From positions 5,399,730 through 5,463,729 of the forward strand of contig CAIIXF020000007.1 of the NCBI GenBank assembly GCA_903813345.2: 64,000 bases of DNA. The letters are read 5' to 3'. The notes beneath the pieces were generated by a model that ran no database searches, had not been told where the DNA came from, and saw only the letters and a program-made list of their open reading frames with translations. Every line of letters starts with the position of its first letter. Positions within the stretch are counted from its first letter, which is position 1. This document shows positions 35,501-43,276 of the stretch, piece after piece. This stretch comes from Owenia fusiformis. Taxonomy: Eukaryota > Annelida > Polychaeta > Sabellida > Oweniidae. Position numbers and translations under genes: made by a program.

Positions 35501-38500
35501 GTTATTGTCTCTTAGAAAATTCATAATCTGAACTTCAAGTATTCCTGAAAAGAGTTTATAGACATTGGAAGTAATTGTGATTCCACGGTAGTTATTAAAC
35601 ACTTCAGGGTCACCCTCTTTATATAAAGGCTTTATGATACCACATTGCCATTCATCTGGAATATGTTCATGCATTTTGATGAGGTTAAAAAGGTCCGAAA
35701 GTGGTTGGGCAATGATAGTTTTCCCTTTTTTAAGAAACTCATTAGGAATCTGGTCAACACCCATCGCTTTACCATTGGCAAGCTCTGATATTTGTGTTGA
35801 AATTAGAGTAGGATCAATGTTTATTGTGGTCATTGCATTAGCATCAAAATTAATATTAGTCCCTAATTCTTTTACTCTTTCGGCTGCATTGTTTGGGGGA
35901 GACATTGGATTTCTATATTTTGACCCTACATTCTGCCAATATTGTTTTAGAGCATCATTAACCTTTTTGGGATCTGTTATCACATTATCAGGGTCGTCTG
36001 GATCTTTCATTCTAATAGGGAAATTACTTTTTGCATTGAATTTTTTAAGGGTTTTCCAATAGCTTTTTGAGGATTTGGAGCTTTTATGAGCATTACAAGT
36101 AATAAGTTTGATATGATTTTTTACCCTGTTTTCATTAATTTTAGTGGTAACTTGCTTTTTTAGGTCTTGGTAGATTTCCCAGAGTTCTTTAATAACAGCA
36201 GGGTCAGCCGACTCTGATTTCTGCCAAAGCCTATGAAAGTGACTTGCATCTTTTCTATTTTTGATCAACTGCTTTAGTTCTAAATCCCAGAAATCCCTAC
36301 AATTATTTGAAATTTGCTTTAACCCAATTGAAGTTTTTCCAGCATTAATTAATTTTGACTTGAAAGAATGCCAAATAGACTCAACGTCATAATGGTTGTC
36401 TAATGACCAGGATTTGAACTCATCACTCAAGGCTAATTGAAATGAATCCCAATTGGTGTCATCCTTAATATCCCAACGGGTGTATGAACTAGGAACAGTT
36501 TTACTCTGTAAGGGTTTGTGTTCATGTATAATGTTACCCTTGATAATAATGACATTATGATCGCTTCCTATTGAAACATCCTTAGATTCATCAATCACCA
36601 TGTTATCAAAACAGTTAGAAAGAAAATGTTCATTAGCTAAAACATAATCAATAGTAGACACTTGTTCATTACGTGACCATGTTATCTCACCATGGCACCT
36701 ATCAGAGCAATTTAGGACGTGCATATTGGAAACCTCGTTGAACATTTGTAAAAGATCACCATTTGGGCTCGAAAAATTGGCCTTTCTGAAAAAAGGCAGT
36801 CTTCCATTGAAATCACCCATGATTAAGATATTACTGTTATCATTAATGGATGAAATATTATGTGTGAGCTCATCAAATAAAGATTGGGATGTTTCCATGT
36901 CCCGACCATCACAAGGGAAGTATACTGAGCAAACATGGAATATTTGGTTTCCCATTTTAAGTTTCAACCAATAACGCTCATATTCATCATCTTTAGAATC
37001 AAAATGGTTGTCATCAAGTAAGATTATACTTTTGTGAATTAGAAACCCAACTCCACCACCTTTTTTACCATGTCTGTCTTTACCCTTCCAAATATAGTCA
37101 TCATTTATTATGGTTGGGGTGTTAGTATCACTGAAAAATGTTTCTGTGAGTGCAAACAGGTCATAATTATGATCGCGAAGAATTTGGTTGAGTTGGATTT
37201 GTTTCGCCACGCCGAACCGTTGGGCATTATTATAGGCGAATTTAAAAGATATGTTTTTACGTTTGCGCTTTCTTTGACCTCCTCGTCGATGCGAACGCTT
37301 TTTAAGATTATATGATTCACGGTTACGGTAATGACGAGTATGCTTATCATTGTGGAATGAGGGTATGGCTGTGACATAGCCCAAAACCTAGTATTTATTT
37401 GAAAAATTGTCATTAAGTGATGGGCATCTGGTTTGCTTGTGCCCTAATTGGTTACAAATATAACACCTCACGGACTGAGGATGCCAACAAGCACTGGCCA
37501 AGTGGCTGCTTTCTCCACATTTAAAGCAAGCTGTGGCATTTCCAGATCTGTTTGGTGTTATGTTGGACCTATTATTTGGAAGAGAGTTTGTGCCATTGTT
37601 AGGATGGTTTTTATTCCTATTATGGTTAACAGTCTGCCAGCCATCCGAGTTTGGTTGGGTCTGTTTGCGGAGATTAGGGCGTGGCCTTGTAATGTCCTCA
37701 AATTTCCTATCAAGTTGCATATTTTGGGCCAATTTGTTAGAACCTGCATAAGTCAGATGGAGACCTCTGTTATCAAGATAGCCATCATTGATGGAGCCAT
37801 CCTGTAAACGGAATGTTTTATCGTTATTGATGAAATTGAGCTTCTCATCAGCATCGCACAAAGAGTCAAGTTCTGCATTCACGGCTGCTAAAACGTCCTG
37901 TGCGGATTTCTTGTCAGTGCGGGGGATAATACTGGAGACATGGACTTCATCACATATAGTTTTGGCACCAGTGACCATTAGCTTGTATTCATTGACGATT
38001 GGTTCAGGCTTGGCATCTTTTTGGGAGGCATCGTTACTCGCTACTTGTAGAATGATACGCTTGTAAGGTTTTGGTCCTGGTTTATTCAGTTTCGATAAAT
38101 GTTCATGGACGTCTTTGATTTTGCCCCCGCTTATACATTTCACCTCAGTGTTATTGAGCTTGTTCTCATCAAAGTCTCTTATTATTGAGCTTCCTATTAC
38201 TAGTGTCTTATCGGATTCATTACTATTCTGTGATTTCAAGGAGGTGAGATGCTTGCGAAGATGTATACATTCATCATTTAGATCTTTGCATTGTGATGTT
38301 TTTGCTGCCAATTGAGACACCAAATCAGCATTGGTCGTTTGCATAGCATTAAGGTTGATTTTCATTATTTCCATAGAGTCTTTCAAGTCCACGGTGGTAT
38401 TCGAAAGATCATCAATTTTGTCAGTTAAATTTGAGATGGTATTCACTAGGCGTTCAAGTTTGTTGTCGTCGATTGGTATTTTCACTGATGATTTAGTCTT

Positions 38501-41500
38501 TCTTGGTCTGCCTCTGGTTTTAATCCTAGTTTGAGATTGCAGTGTTTTTGGAGTTTTTGGAGAAGTAACAGCAGCTATTCGATTCATAAGTCTGGTTTTT
38601 CGGATGGTTTTTGGTGATGTTTCTTGAGTTCTAGTACTGTTCTGATCATTAAGGGTGTCATTGGAGTCATTTGTTGGAGTTGAGTCAATAACAATATTTT
38701 TCCATGAAATTTTGATTTTTAATTTTGAAGAAATATAGATCCACAAGTCTTTTATTTGATCGCACTCTATAATAATGTGTTTTAAATTATTTTCAACCTT
38801 ACAAAAATTGCAAATTTTTGAATCTGCTTTTTTCCACTTAAAAAGATCTATGGAAGATGGAAGAACATTATGAAATAATTTGAAGTTAAAGTAAGCTACT
38901 TTTTTATCAACAATTGCTATAATCTTGTTATTAAAATACATTTTCCAATTTATGTGAAATTTAAAATCAATCTTCCATTTATCTTTAGTGTACATTCTTT
39001 CTTTATTATGATATTCAAGGATATTATAGAAAAACTTAGATTTTTGATCTTTGAAGAATACTTTTTTATCATTTGTGTAAAAAAATTGTCCTTTCATAAT
39101 GTTTACAAACTTAGCAATTTTTGGTTTCATCATTTTTTCGAAAGGTTGCAGTATTTTCCTGGCTAAAGATATTTCTGAAATCCAGTTTCTCTTGTCTTTT
39201 AATTTTCCTAAAATATGTTCCTCTTTAAGTAAATTGCCATTCACATCTATAATATCCTTTACATAAAGAATATCACTTTTAATCCAAGATTTAAAAAACA
39301 GACACTCTCCATTATTTTTCTTAAACAAATAGTTTCCAAAAATTGATTCTTGACAGAGTTTGTCATGATTTATAGCTACAGTATTCCCTCTGTCTTTACA
39401 TTTATTGAAACCTAATAATATTTCTTGATAAAATTTAGGGATACTTAATAAAAGTGGCATTTCTTTAGCAGAATTAAAATTCATTCTAAGGAGTATTTCA
39501 TTATTCGATGTTATTTTATTAAAATTCCACAGGGGTAAAATATTCCACTGATTTTTTTCACCAGGATGGAAAATTCTATCTATCCAAGATGCTTTTAAAG
39601 CACTGAATTGATTTTCGATATTAATCATATTCACACCTCCTTCTGTAATATCTTTATATAGTATATTTCTTTTAATCCGGTCTTTGCCATTCCAAATAAA
39701 ATTAAATAGTATTGTGTTTATTTTTAAAATCATATCTTTTGGAATTGGAAGAATAGATGCACTATAAATAAGTTTTGGGAGTGCAAGTGACTTTATTATT
39801 AATGTTTTTCCAAAAATGGTTAAATCTCTTCTTTTCCATTTTTCTAAATAAGTTTGCATACCTTCAATTTTTTCATCCCAATTTTTCATCTTACATTGAT
39901 TGTTGTCATATCCAATATAAATGCCAAGATATTTTATGGGTTCAGATTTGAACTGTATATTTTGAAATTTGCCATTTTTATCACTCCATTTACCAAGCCC
40001 TATTGCCTCAGTTTTATCTAAATTTAGCTTCATTCCAGAGACAGTGCAAAACATATTTATTTTCTTTATGGCATTCTTTATGGAATGCTCATCTGCAAGG
40101 AAAAGTGTGCAATCATCTGCATATAATGCTGTTTTAATTTCAAATTGGTCCTCATTTAATTTGATATTAATTCCACGGATGTTTTCACTTTTTTTAATAC
40201 TTAAATTTAACATTTCCATTGAAATGATGAAAAGTAGGGCAGACAATGGACAACCTTGCTTAATTCCCCTGCTCATGTGTACTTCTTCAGTTAACCACCC
40301 ATTATGTTTAATGACAATTGAGGGATTTGAGTATATCATTTTTACCCATCTTATGAAGTCATTCCCAAAGTTAAGTTTTTTAAGTGTTAATAGCATAAAA
40401 TTCCACTCTATTGAATCAAAAGCTTTCTCAAAATCAGTTAGTACTATAGCGCCATCTTTATTTGTGATCTTACAATATTCTAAAACATCTATTGCTAGTC
40501 TACAGTTATTTCCTATGAATCTTTTTTTAATATATGCACTTTGTTCTTTACCTATAATTTTACCTATCACTTTATGGAGTCTGTTTGATAAAATAAATGC
40601 TAAAACTTTATAATCCGTATTTGTGAGGCTAATTGGCCTATAATTTTTTAAAAGGTTAGAGTCCCCTTTTTTATAAAGTAATGCTATGATTGCCTTTCTG
40701 TAAGAGGGTGGTAGCTCACCATAAACAAAACATTCATTAAGTGAACCTAAAATTAAATTAGAAATATCATCCCAAAATTCTTTGTAAAAGTTAGAGGTTA
40801 GGCCATCTATTCCTGGAGATTTGTCCAACTTCAGTTGGCATTTTACTGAATTCAATTCACTTATGTTTATTTCACCATCACAAAGAGCTTTTTCATTTAA
40901 TGTAAGAATATGTGGTACCTCAAGAGAATTTAAATAATTATTAATATCATTATCACAAATGTTTTTAGAAGCATATAGGCTTGAATAAAATTTGCACAGT
41001 TCCTTCATTATATCAGAATCACTAGTAACAGTGCTAGTCTCTGTCTTGACCTCAGTTATAACATTGTTTCTCTGCTTTGTTTTCTCAAGTCCGAGGAAAT
41101 ATTTGGTGTTTTTTTCATTTTTTTCAATGAAGTCTAATTTTGCCCTTAATTTTGCACCTTGGGCTTGTTCTTCCAAATCCTTTTTAACTTGTGATTGTAA
41201 TTTTATAATTTCACTTTTCTGAGATTCATTTGGTGTAACTAGCCTTTCAAGACAAATAAGTTTATTTTCATTTTCTATCCTTTTACATGCTTTTATTTTA
41301 GATCTTTCAATTGAGTATCTTATTGAAAATTCTTTTACTTTCACTTTTACAAGTTCCCATTGCATTCTTTTAGATTTTATTTCTGAGTTTCTTAATTCAG
41401 TTATGATCTTTTTAATCCCTATCTTGTATTCATGTTCTTTTATTATTTCTGAATTCAATTTCCAATAACCAGGCCCTTTTTTATTCCTAATTTTGCAAAC

Positions 41501-43219
41501 TTGAATAAGTAATGCTCTATGGTCTGAAAGTGGACAATACATATTTTTTATGCTTAAATCATAATCTATATATATATATAGTCTATATCATGGTTTTGGG
41601 ATATCTGGGGTTTGTTTTTTCTTGTCTCGTATGCACTTAGCATTTGCTTTTCTTGCTAAGTTCCATTACAACTTTTGGTCCTTTCCCCTTGGCACTTGTG
41701 CTTAGATATATATAGATATTCATATCTTTAAAGTAATTTTATGGCGTTTTAAAACATCCAAAATACCAACATAAAAAATCAGTGGCTATTGAATGTGTTT
41801 TAATTCGTCATTGTTGTTGTTTCCTAGTTTTTCTGATTTTTAAGATTATCAAACTACCTAACATATTCTTAGTTTTATAGAGAAATGTGATATAAAATTT
41901 GATATCTTAGAGGATATTTAGTATTCTAGTTTGTTTTGTACAGGGTGGGCCAAAAACCAGCACCCACGTTTAAGGATGAATGTCATATGATATAACGTTA
42001 AATCATGCCATGTATTGTATATCACTTTAACGATACATCATTTCATAACATTATGTCACCATCTGATTGAAAAACCGTTGTTTTCTAGCGGAGATGGAGG
42101 CTAAAATTGACACCAGGGATGTCATGAGCGACCAGAATATTATACAGGGTGTCAAAAAACAACGGCACCCCCCTCTCCAGCAAAAAGTCCTGAATGTTCC
42201 ATATTGTGTCATACATCATTTGAAAGATAATTCAATTCTGGAGTTACTCCTCAAATTTCATTTATAAAAACTTTATATTAAAAAAGCTACATTGTTTTTA
42301 AGTTTGCTACTTTGGTACTTTATTTGCGGCTCTGTTACTGGTTAAAGGTCAAATCTTCAGAAAGTGGAATATGAAAGAATTAGCTCAGATTTCAACTGCA
42401 CTGAACATATGGGTTCAGTTCTGAAAAACAGGGTATAGGAACTGATGGACGAAGAGCCTCTTGAAAAAAGATACAGTGAGGATGTATTTCTGAAGAATTT
42501 GAGGAAAGTGCTTAGAGGATTATGTAATGCTACACCTTTATCTGAATTTTCATTGAAATCATATCCATCCAGATAAGCTGCTGTTTGAGCAGCAACTGGC
42601 GGTCATACAAACTACTAAGATTCAGCTGTAAATCTGTAAAATTACATGATATAAAGCTGATATTTCTTAGGTAACTCCAGAATTAAATTGTCTTTAAAAT
42701 GACATATGACACACCATGTAACATTGAGTACTTTTTGCTGTAGAGGGGGGGTGCCGTTGTTTTTTGACACCCTGTACACTGCGGATTTCCAAATTGTTGA
42801 AAATGGAGGGAAATTTGAACTTTGTATACAAGTATAGTGCGAAATTCAGCAATAATACTTATATATTTTTAATTGTCATTTTTTGAATTTTGGTCGCTCA
42901 AGGTACCTCTAGTGTCACGAGAAAACAAAGGTTTTTAATTTCAATGGTGTCATTTTGTTGGGAAATTCAATTCAATTTCAATTAAATTTATTGCTTATAA
43001 CATATATAGTTTACATAATTAGACATAGTAGGTGGCATCATTTTCAGACGCTTATGAGAAATGATTTGTCTTTAAAATGATATATAATACATGGCATGGT
43101 TTAACATATATCATATGATGATTTTGGCCCACCCTGTATATAGCAAATAATATTTAAATGATATTTCTATTTCCAGGTATGACGACTATGTACCACGGGT
43201 TCATACGCAATACTATTAG
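26443..43219 (+). CDS. Single-pass membrane protein, 3' part (TM segment and charged cytoplasmic tail)
   Basis: Exons: 26443-26575 (TM; phase 1 in, 2 out), 27424-27450, 28618-28644, 31052-31321 and 43177-43219 (stop), with an optional 31452-31484/31488. All joins are in phase and give at least 165 residues. The TM exon encodes WILIGCLGGAVFICLIVILV and on to a stop-transfer RRRPRNNR. The tail begins RVRRDSSIA and TPTVVYQDK. It continues DTHEFDENIHAWDHKG, then a His/Arg/Asp-rich run (KHRKDRHQGDRHRDDRHHGD), and ends RYDDYVPRVHTQYY. Type I topology is inferred. The extracellular exons should lie to the left but I could not identify them. Phases mirror those of the converging sushi-domain gene, so the two may be paralogues. 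An 8.2-kb LINE insertion and two mariner-type insertions (a third is nested in one of them) sit in the last intron. No function can be assigned. Confidence 0.65.
26885..27005 (+). repeat. Short minisatellite (AGTTGTCTAGGGGATG-type units)
   Basis: About six to seven degenerate copies of a 16-18 bp unit (GAGTTGTCTAGGGGATGAGT and variants with GTCCAGGG). It lies in the intron after the TM exon. Confidence 0.7.
27880..28035 (+). repeat. Dispersed repeat, copy 1
   Basis: GGCGATTGGCGTCTGTAACA with nearby AACCTTTTTGTGG and TTGTGGCAT words corresponds to the reverse complement of about 56480-56610 (GGCGGTTGGCGTCTGTAGCA). Probably a diverged transposon family; it lies in an intron of the plus-strand gene. 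Confidence 0.45.
29000..31040. other. Intron sequence; one mariner-like end, otherwise nothing recognised
   Basis: GGTGGGCCAGAAATGTCCAT near 29000 resembles the outer end of the 41.9-kb TIR element, but no matching right end was found. Two unassigned frames (29335-29559 plus, 29676-29942 minus) look like noise. Confidence 0.3.
31052..31321 (+). CDS. His/Arg/Asp-rich cytoplasmic exon
   Basis: 270 bp, phase 2-2, acceptor AAATCTTCAG, donor GTGAGTAG. It encodes a highly charged segment with repeated D/H/R words (GDRHRDDRHHGDRHYEDN), then NHVSNDYGLAHYPPQPSGGR. The frame was chosen because it is the only one compatible with the preceding phase-2 exon and with both possible downstream exons. The other frames over this stretch are shadows. 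Confidence 0.7.
31452..31488 (+). CDS. Alternative small exon (terminal or cassette)
   Basis: Acceptor CACCTTCTGTAG. In the phase set by the upstream exon it reads VDPQWENTFFQ and then TGA (31486-31488). A weak donor GTGACA at 31485 would instead make it a 33-bp phase 2-2 cassette joining to YDDYVPRV at 43178. No AATAAA lies nearby, which favours the cassette reading. Confidence 0.45.
31593..32658 (+). mobile_element. Mariner-type element with long TIRs and transposase remnant
   Basis: CAGGGTGTTCCATATGTTTC at 31593 is mirrored by GAAACATATGGAACACCCTG ending at 32658, with TA on both sides (31591-31592; 32659-32660) as expected for the Tc1/mariner superfamily. Complementarity extends about 235 bp per arm. 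The interior frame 32165-32386 reads SRVYEWYKRFKSGRETETD, matching the helix-turn-helix region of mariner transposases (R.YEW.KRFK.GRE). The frame then runs out into unrelated sequence, so the catalytic DDD domain is lost. It lies in an intron of the plus-strand gene. Confidence 0.8.
33404..33850 (-). other. 3' untranslated region of the LINE
   Basis: Minus-strand sequence between the ORF2 stop and the A tail. No internal repeat or hairpin was evident by eye. Confidence 0.5.
33851..37387 (-). CDS. LINE ORF2: APE endonuclease and reverse transcriptase
   Basis: An open frame of about 1,177 residues. Endonuclease signatures run in order: FAYNNAQRFGVAKQI, LFALTETFF (catalytic Glu), MGDFNGRLPF and IGSDHNVIII. 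The polymerase follows: GAYQKGKRLENHIFTLKGL, LAFIDISKAFDVLDRDLLF, GVKQGCILSP and YADDIVLMAQ (35083-35072). The C-terminus has a C..C knuckle region (CKLCTLEVKDTMHHRLLLC). All catalytic motifs look intact and the frame has no stops, so the copy is young. The first in-frame ATG (36955) lies inside the endonuclease domain. Upstream the frame stays open to a TAG that is the ORF1 stop, so expression must start by readthrough, reinitiation or frameshift. CR1/L2-group affinity is likely but the clade is not secure. Confidence 0.85.
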   Translation of the reverse strand, partial: VLGYVTAIPSFHNDKHTRHYRNRESYNLKKRSHRRGGQRKRKRKNISFKFAYNNAQRFGVAKQIQLNQILRDHNYDLFALTETFFSDTNTPTIINDDYIWKGKDRHGKKGGGVGFLIHKSIILLDDNHFDSKDDEYERYWLKLKMGNQIFHVCSVYFPCDGRDMETSQSLFDELTHNISSINDNSNILIMGDFNGRLPFFRKANFSSPNGDLLQMFNEVSNMHVLNCSDRCHGEITWSRNEQVSTIDYVLANEHFLSNCFDNMVIDESKDVSIGSDHNVIIIKGNIIHEHKPLQSKTVPSSYTRWDIKDDTNWDSFQLALSDEFKSWSLDNHYDVESIWHSFKSKLINAGKTSIGLKQISNNCRDFWDLELKQLIKNRKDASHFHRLWQKSESADPAVIKELWEIYQDLKKQVTTKINENRVKNHIKLITCNAHKSSKSSKSYWKTLKKFNAKSNFPIRMKDPDDPDNVITDPKKVNDALKQYWQNVGSKYRNPMSPPNNAAERVKELGTNINFDANAMTTINIDPTLISTQISELANGKAMGVDQIPNEFLKKGKTIIAQPLSDLFNLIKMHEHIPDEWQCGIIKPLYKEGDPEVFNNYRGITITSNVYKLFSGILEVQIMNFLRDNNILGDLQGAYQKGKRLENHIFTLKGLCSLRKDKKLNSYLAFIDISKAFDVLDRDLLFVKLWEKGIQGKTWRMLKSLYSNSTNKVIFGQYSTEYFDTPSGVKQGCILSPTLFSIVMTDLVDSLNMSTLGLPYNNSKIPCLLYADDIVLMAQTEMELQKMLSITNDFGLKWGMQFSEKKSKVMIIGKRIDRKKKWHLGKLLLPEVNEYKYLGVMFNRSLKETSHIKYIEKKAKNMKNYITMTLAKHCNVKRFDFGSTIFNSMVMPALLHGCPTWVLSKSAKSKINAFQYSAGQAVFQIKSKPAREALLGDLGWKPLCDILEKRQLEYFNYLNYDLPTSSLPHKVLRSLLQCYKEGKESYWKFISNIHKSVTDKGLDDVIYRNDCDWFSSFLDISKAQRLEKFHESISNHDSLYIYKNVKSDYKLENYLKNDLDFYGARLKFLARSNNFCLETNYEKWDKSDGICKLCTLEVKDTMHHRLLLCPFFTKERSVFYSNVNTYASSDLCATLLASSNDQKLTTMLGDNVEWGHDINSSLDKIVKQFLVKIFKPRTV
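37388..41542 (-). CDS. Fused ORF: truncated TX1-like reverse transcriptase plus LINE ORF1 (coiled coil, SGNH, CCHC)
   Basis: 1,384 residues in one frame. Residues 1-10 (CPLSDHRALL) are the tail of an APE endonuclease. The polymerase follows: PISLTNTDYKVLA, DFEKAFDSIEWNFM, GIKQGCPLSALLF and YADDCTLFLA (40123-40112). Then comes the C-terminal LFHNVLPSSIDLFKWKKADS and CNFCKVENNLKHIIIEC. Near residue 950 (about 38690) the sequence changes to another protein. That part has a basic stretch (RGRPRKTK), a coiled coil (LERLVNTISNLTDKIDDLSN), and an SGNH-hydrolase-like domain (LVIGSSIIRD, LQVASND, SSIIPRTD, LDNRGLHLTYAGS). It ends with two CCHC knuckles (CFKCGESSHLASAC; CYICNQLGHKQTRC). ORF1 alone could start at the ATG at 38587, giving 399 residues. 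SGNH plus CCHC is a known ORF1 type of CR1/L2-group LINEs. The in-frame joint may be chance. Confidence 0.85.
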   Translation of the reverse strand: MYCPLSDHRALLIQVCKIRNKKGPGYWKLNSEIIKEHEYKIGIKKIITELRNSEIKSKRMQWELVKVKVKEFSIRYSIERSKIKACKRIENENKLICLERLVTPNESQKSEIIKLQSQVKKDLEEQAQGAKLRAKLDFIEKNEKNTKYFLGLEKTKQRNNVITEVKTETSTVTSDSDIMKELCKFYSSLYASKNICDNDINNYLNSLEVPHILTLNEKALCDGEINISELNSVKCQLKLDKSPGIDGLTSNFYKEFWDDISNLILGSLNECFVYGELPPSYRKAIIALLYKKGDSNLLKNYRPISLTNTDYKVLAFILSNRLHKVIGKIIGKEQSAYIKKRFIGNNCRLAIDVLEYCKITNKDGAIVLTDFEKAFDSIEWNFMLLTLKKLNFGNDFIRWVKMIYSNPSIVIKHNGWLTEEVHMSRGIKQGCPLSALLFIISMEMLNLSIKKSENIRGINIKLNEDQFEIKTALYADDCTLFLADEHSIKNAIKKINMFCTVSGMKLNLDKTEAIGLGKWSDKNGKFQNIQFKSEPIKYLGIYIGYDNNQCKMKNWDEKIEGMQTYLEKWKRRDLTIFGKTLIIKSLALPKLIYSASILPIPKDMILKINTILFNFIWNGKDRIKRNILYKDITEGGVNMINIENQFSALKASWIDRIFHPGEKNQWNILPLWNFNKITSNNEILLRMNFNSAKEMPLLLSIPKFYQEILLGFNKCKDRGNTVAINHDKLCQESIFGNYLFKKNNGECLFFKSWIKSDILYVKDIIDVNGNLLKEEHILGKLKDKRNWISEISLARKILQPFEKMMKPKIAKFVNIMKGQFFYTNDKKVFFKDQKSKFFYNILEYHNKERMYTKDKWKIDFKFHINWKMYFNNKIIAIVDKKVAYFNFKLFHNVLPSSIDLFKWKKADSKICNFCKVENNLKHIIIECDQIKDLWIYISSKLKIKISWKNIVIDSTPTNDSNDTLNDQNSTRTQETSPKTIRKTRLMNRIAAVTSPKTPKTLQSQTRIKTRGRPRKTKSSVKIPIDDNKLERLVNTISNLTDKIDDLSNTTVDLKDSMEIMKINLNAMQTTNADLVSQLAAKTSQCKDLNDECIHLRKHLTSLKSQNSNESDKTLVIGSSIIRDFDENKLNNTEVKCISGGKIKDVHEHLSKLNKPGPKPYKRIILQVASNDASQKDAKPEPIVNEYKLMVTGAKTICDEVHVSSIIPRTDKKSAQDVLAAVNAELDSLCDADEKLNFINNDKTFRLQDGSINDGYLDNRGLHLTYAGSNKLAQNMQLDRKFEDITRPRPNLRKQTQPNSDGWQTVNHNRNKNHPNNGTNSLPNNRSNITPNRSGNATACFKCGESSHLASACWHPQSVRCYICNQLGHKQTRCPSLNDNFSNKY
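41941..43136. mobile_element. Mariner-type MITE (outer element)
   Basis: CAGGGTGGGCCAAAA at 41941 is mirrored by TTTTGGCCCACCCTG ending at 43136, with TA duplicated outside (41939-41940; 43137-43138). Inner pairing includes AATCATGCCATGTATTGTAT with ATATAATACATGGCATGGTT. A second TA-flanked element sits inside it. The right end lies 40 bp before the last exon of the plus-strand gene. Confidence 0.75.
42145..42774. mobile_element. Second mariner-type MITE nested in the first
   Basis: CAGGGTGTCAAAAAACAACG is mirrored by CGTTGTTTTTTGACACCCTG ending at 42774, with TA on both sides (42143-42144; 42775-42776). Pairing continues through GCACCCCCCTCT and AATTCTGGAGTTAC, giving arms of about 110 bp. 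The interior has no recognisable transposase. Confidence 0.75.
43177..43219 (+). CDS. Last exon of the plus-strand membrane protein
   Basis: Acceptor GATATTTCTATTTCCAG. In phase 2 it reads YDDYVPRVHTQYY then TAG. The Tyr-rich ending parallels the converging gene (YPTPSYYTNADTFY). AATAAA follows 51 bp after the stop. Confidence 0.6.
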
Positions 43220-43270
43220 AGCAACATCTTAAAAACCAGCAATACTACTAAAACAATATTAAATACGATA

Positions 43271-43276
43271 AATAAA
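43271..43276 (+). terminator. Polyadenylation signal AATAAA
   Basis: A canonical hexamer 51 bp after the stop of the last exon at 43177-43219. In AT-rich DNA such hexamers occur by chance, but the position supports this exon being 3' terminal. Confidence 0.5.

Larger units (their letters stand above)
33365..41591 (-). mobile_element. Chimeric double-LINE insertion with one target-site duplication and poly-A tail
   Basis: The same 17-bp word TATATAGTCTATATCAT occurs at 33365-33381 and 41575-41591. Read on the minus strand, the insert begins inside a TX1-like endonuclease/polymerase ORF. It continues through ORF1 and ORF2 of another LINE, then a short 3' untranslated region, and ends in an A tail of 23 (T run 33381-33403, abutting the duplication). 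So about 8.2 kb containing parts of two LINEs entered as one unit. The structure argues against one LINE inserting into the other. In that case the host LINE's 3' half should continue below 33365, and the inner element should have its own duplication; neither is seen. The element sits in the last intron of the plus-strand gene, in antisense. Confidence 0.8.

Noticed and set aside
37108-37413. 101-residue minus-strand frame overlapping the ORF1-ORF2 joint with its own ATG
   Set aside because: It runs in a different frame and ends inside ORF2. It could only matter through frameshifting, and no slippery site was seen.
34087-40613. Plus-strand open frames of up to 214 residues across the LINE
   Set aside because: They are shadows of the two long minus-strand ORFs, which carry all the recognisable motifs.
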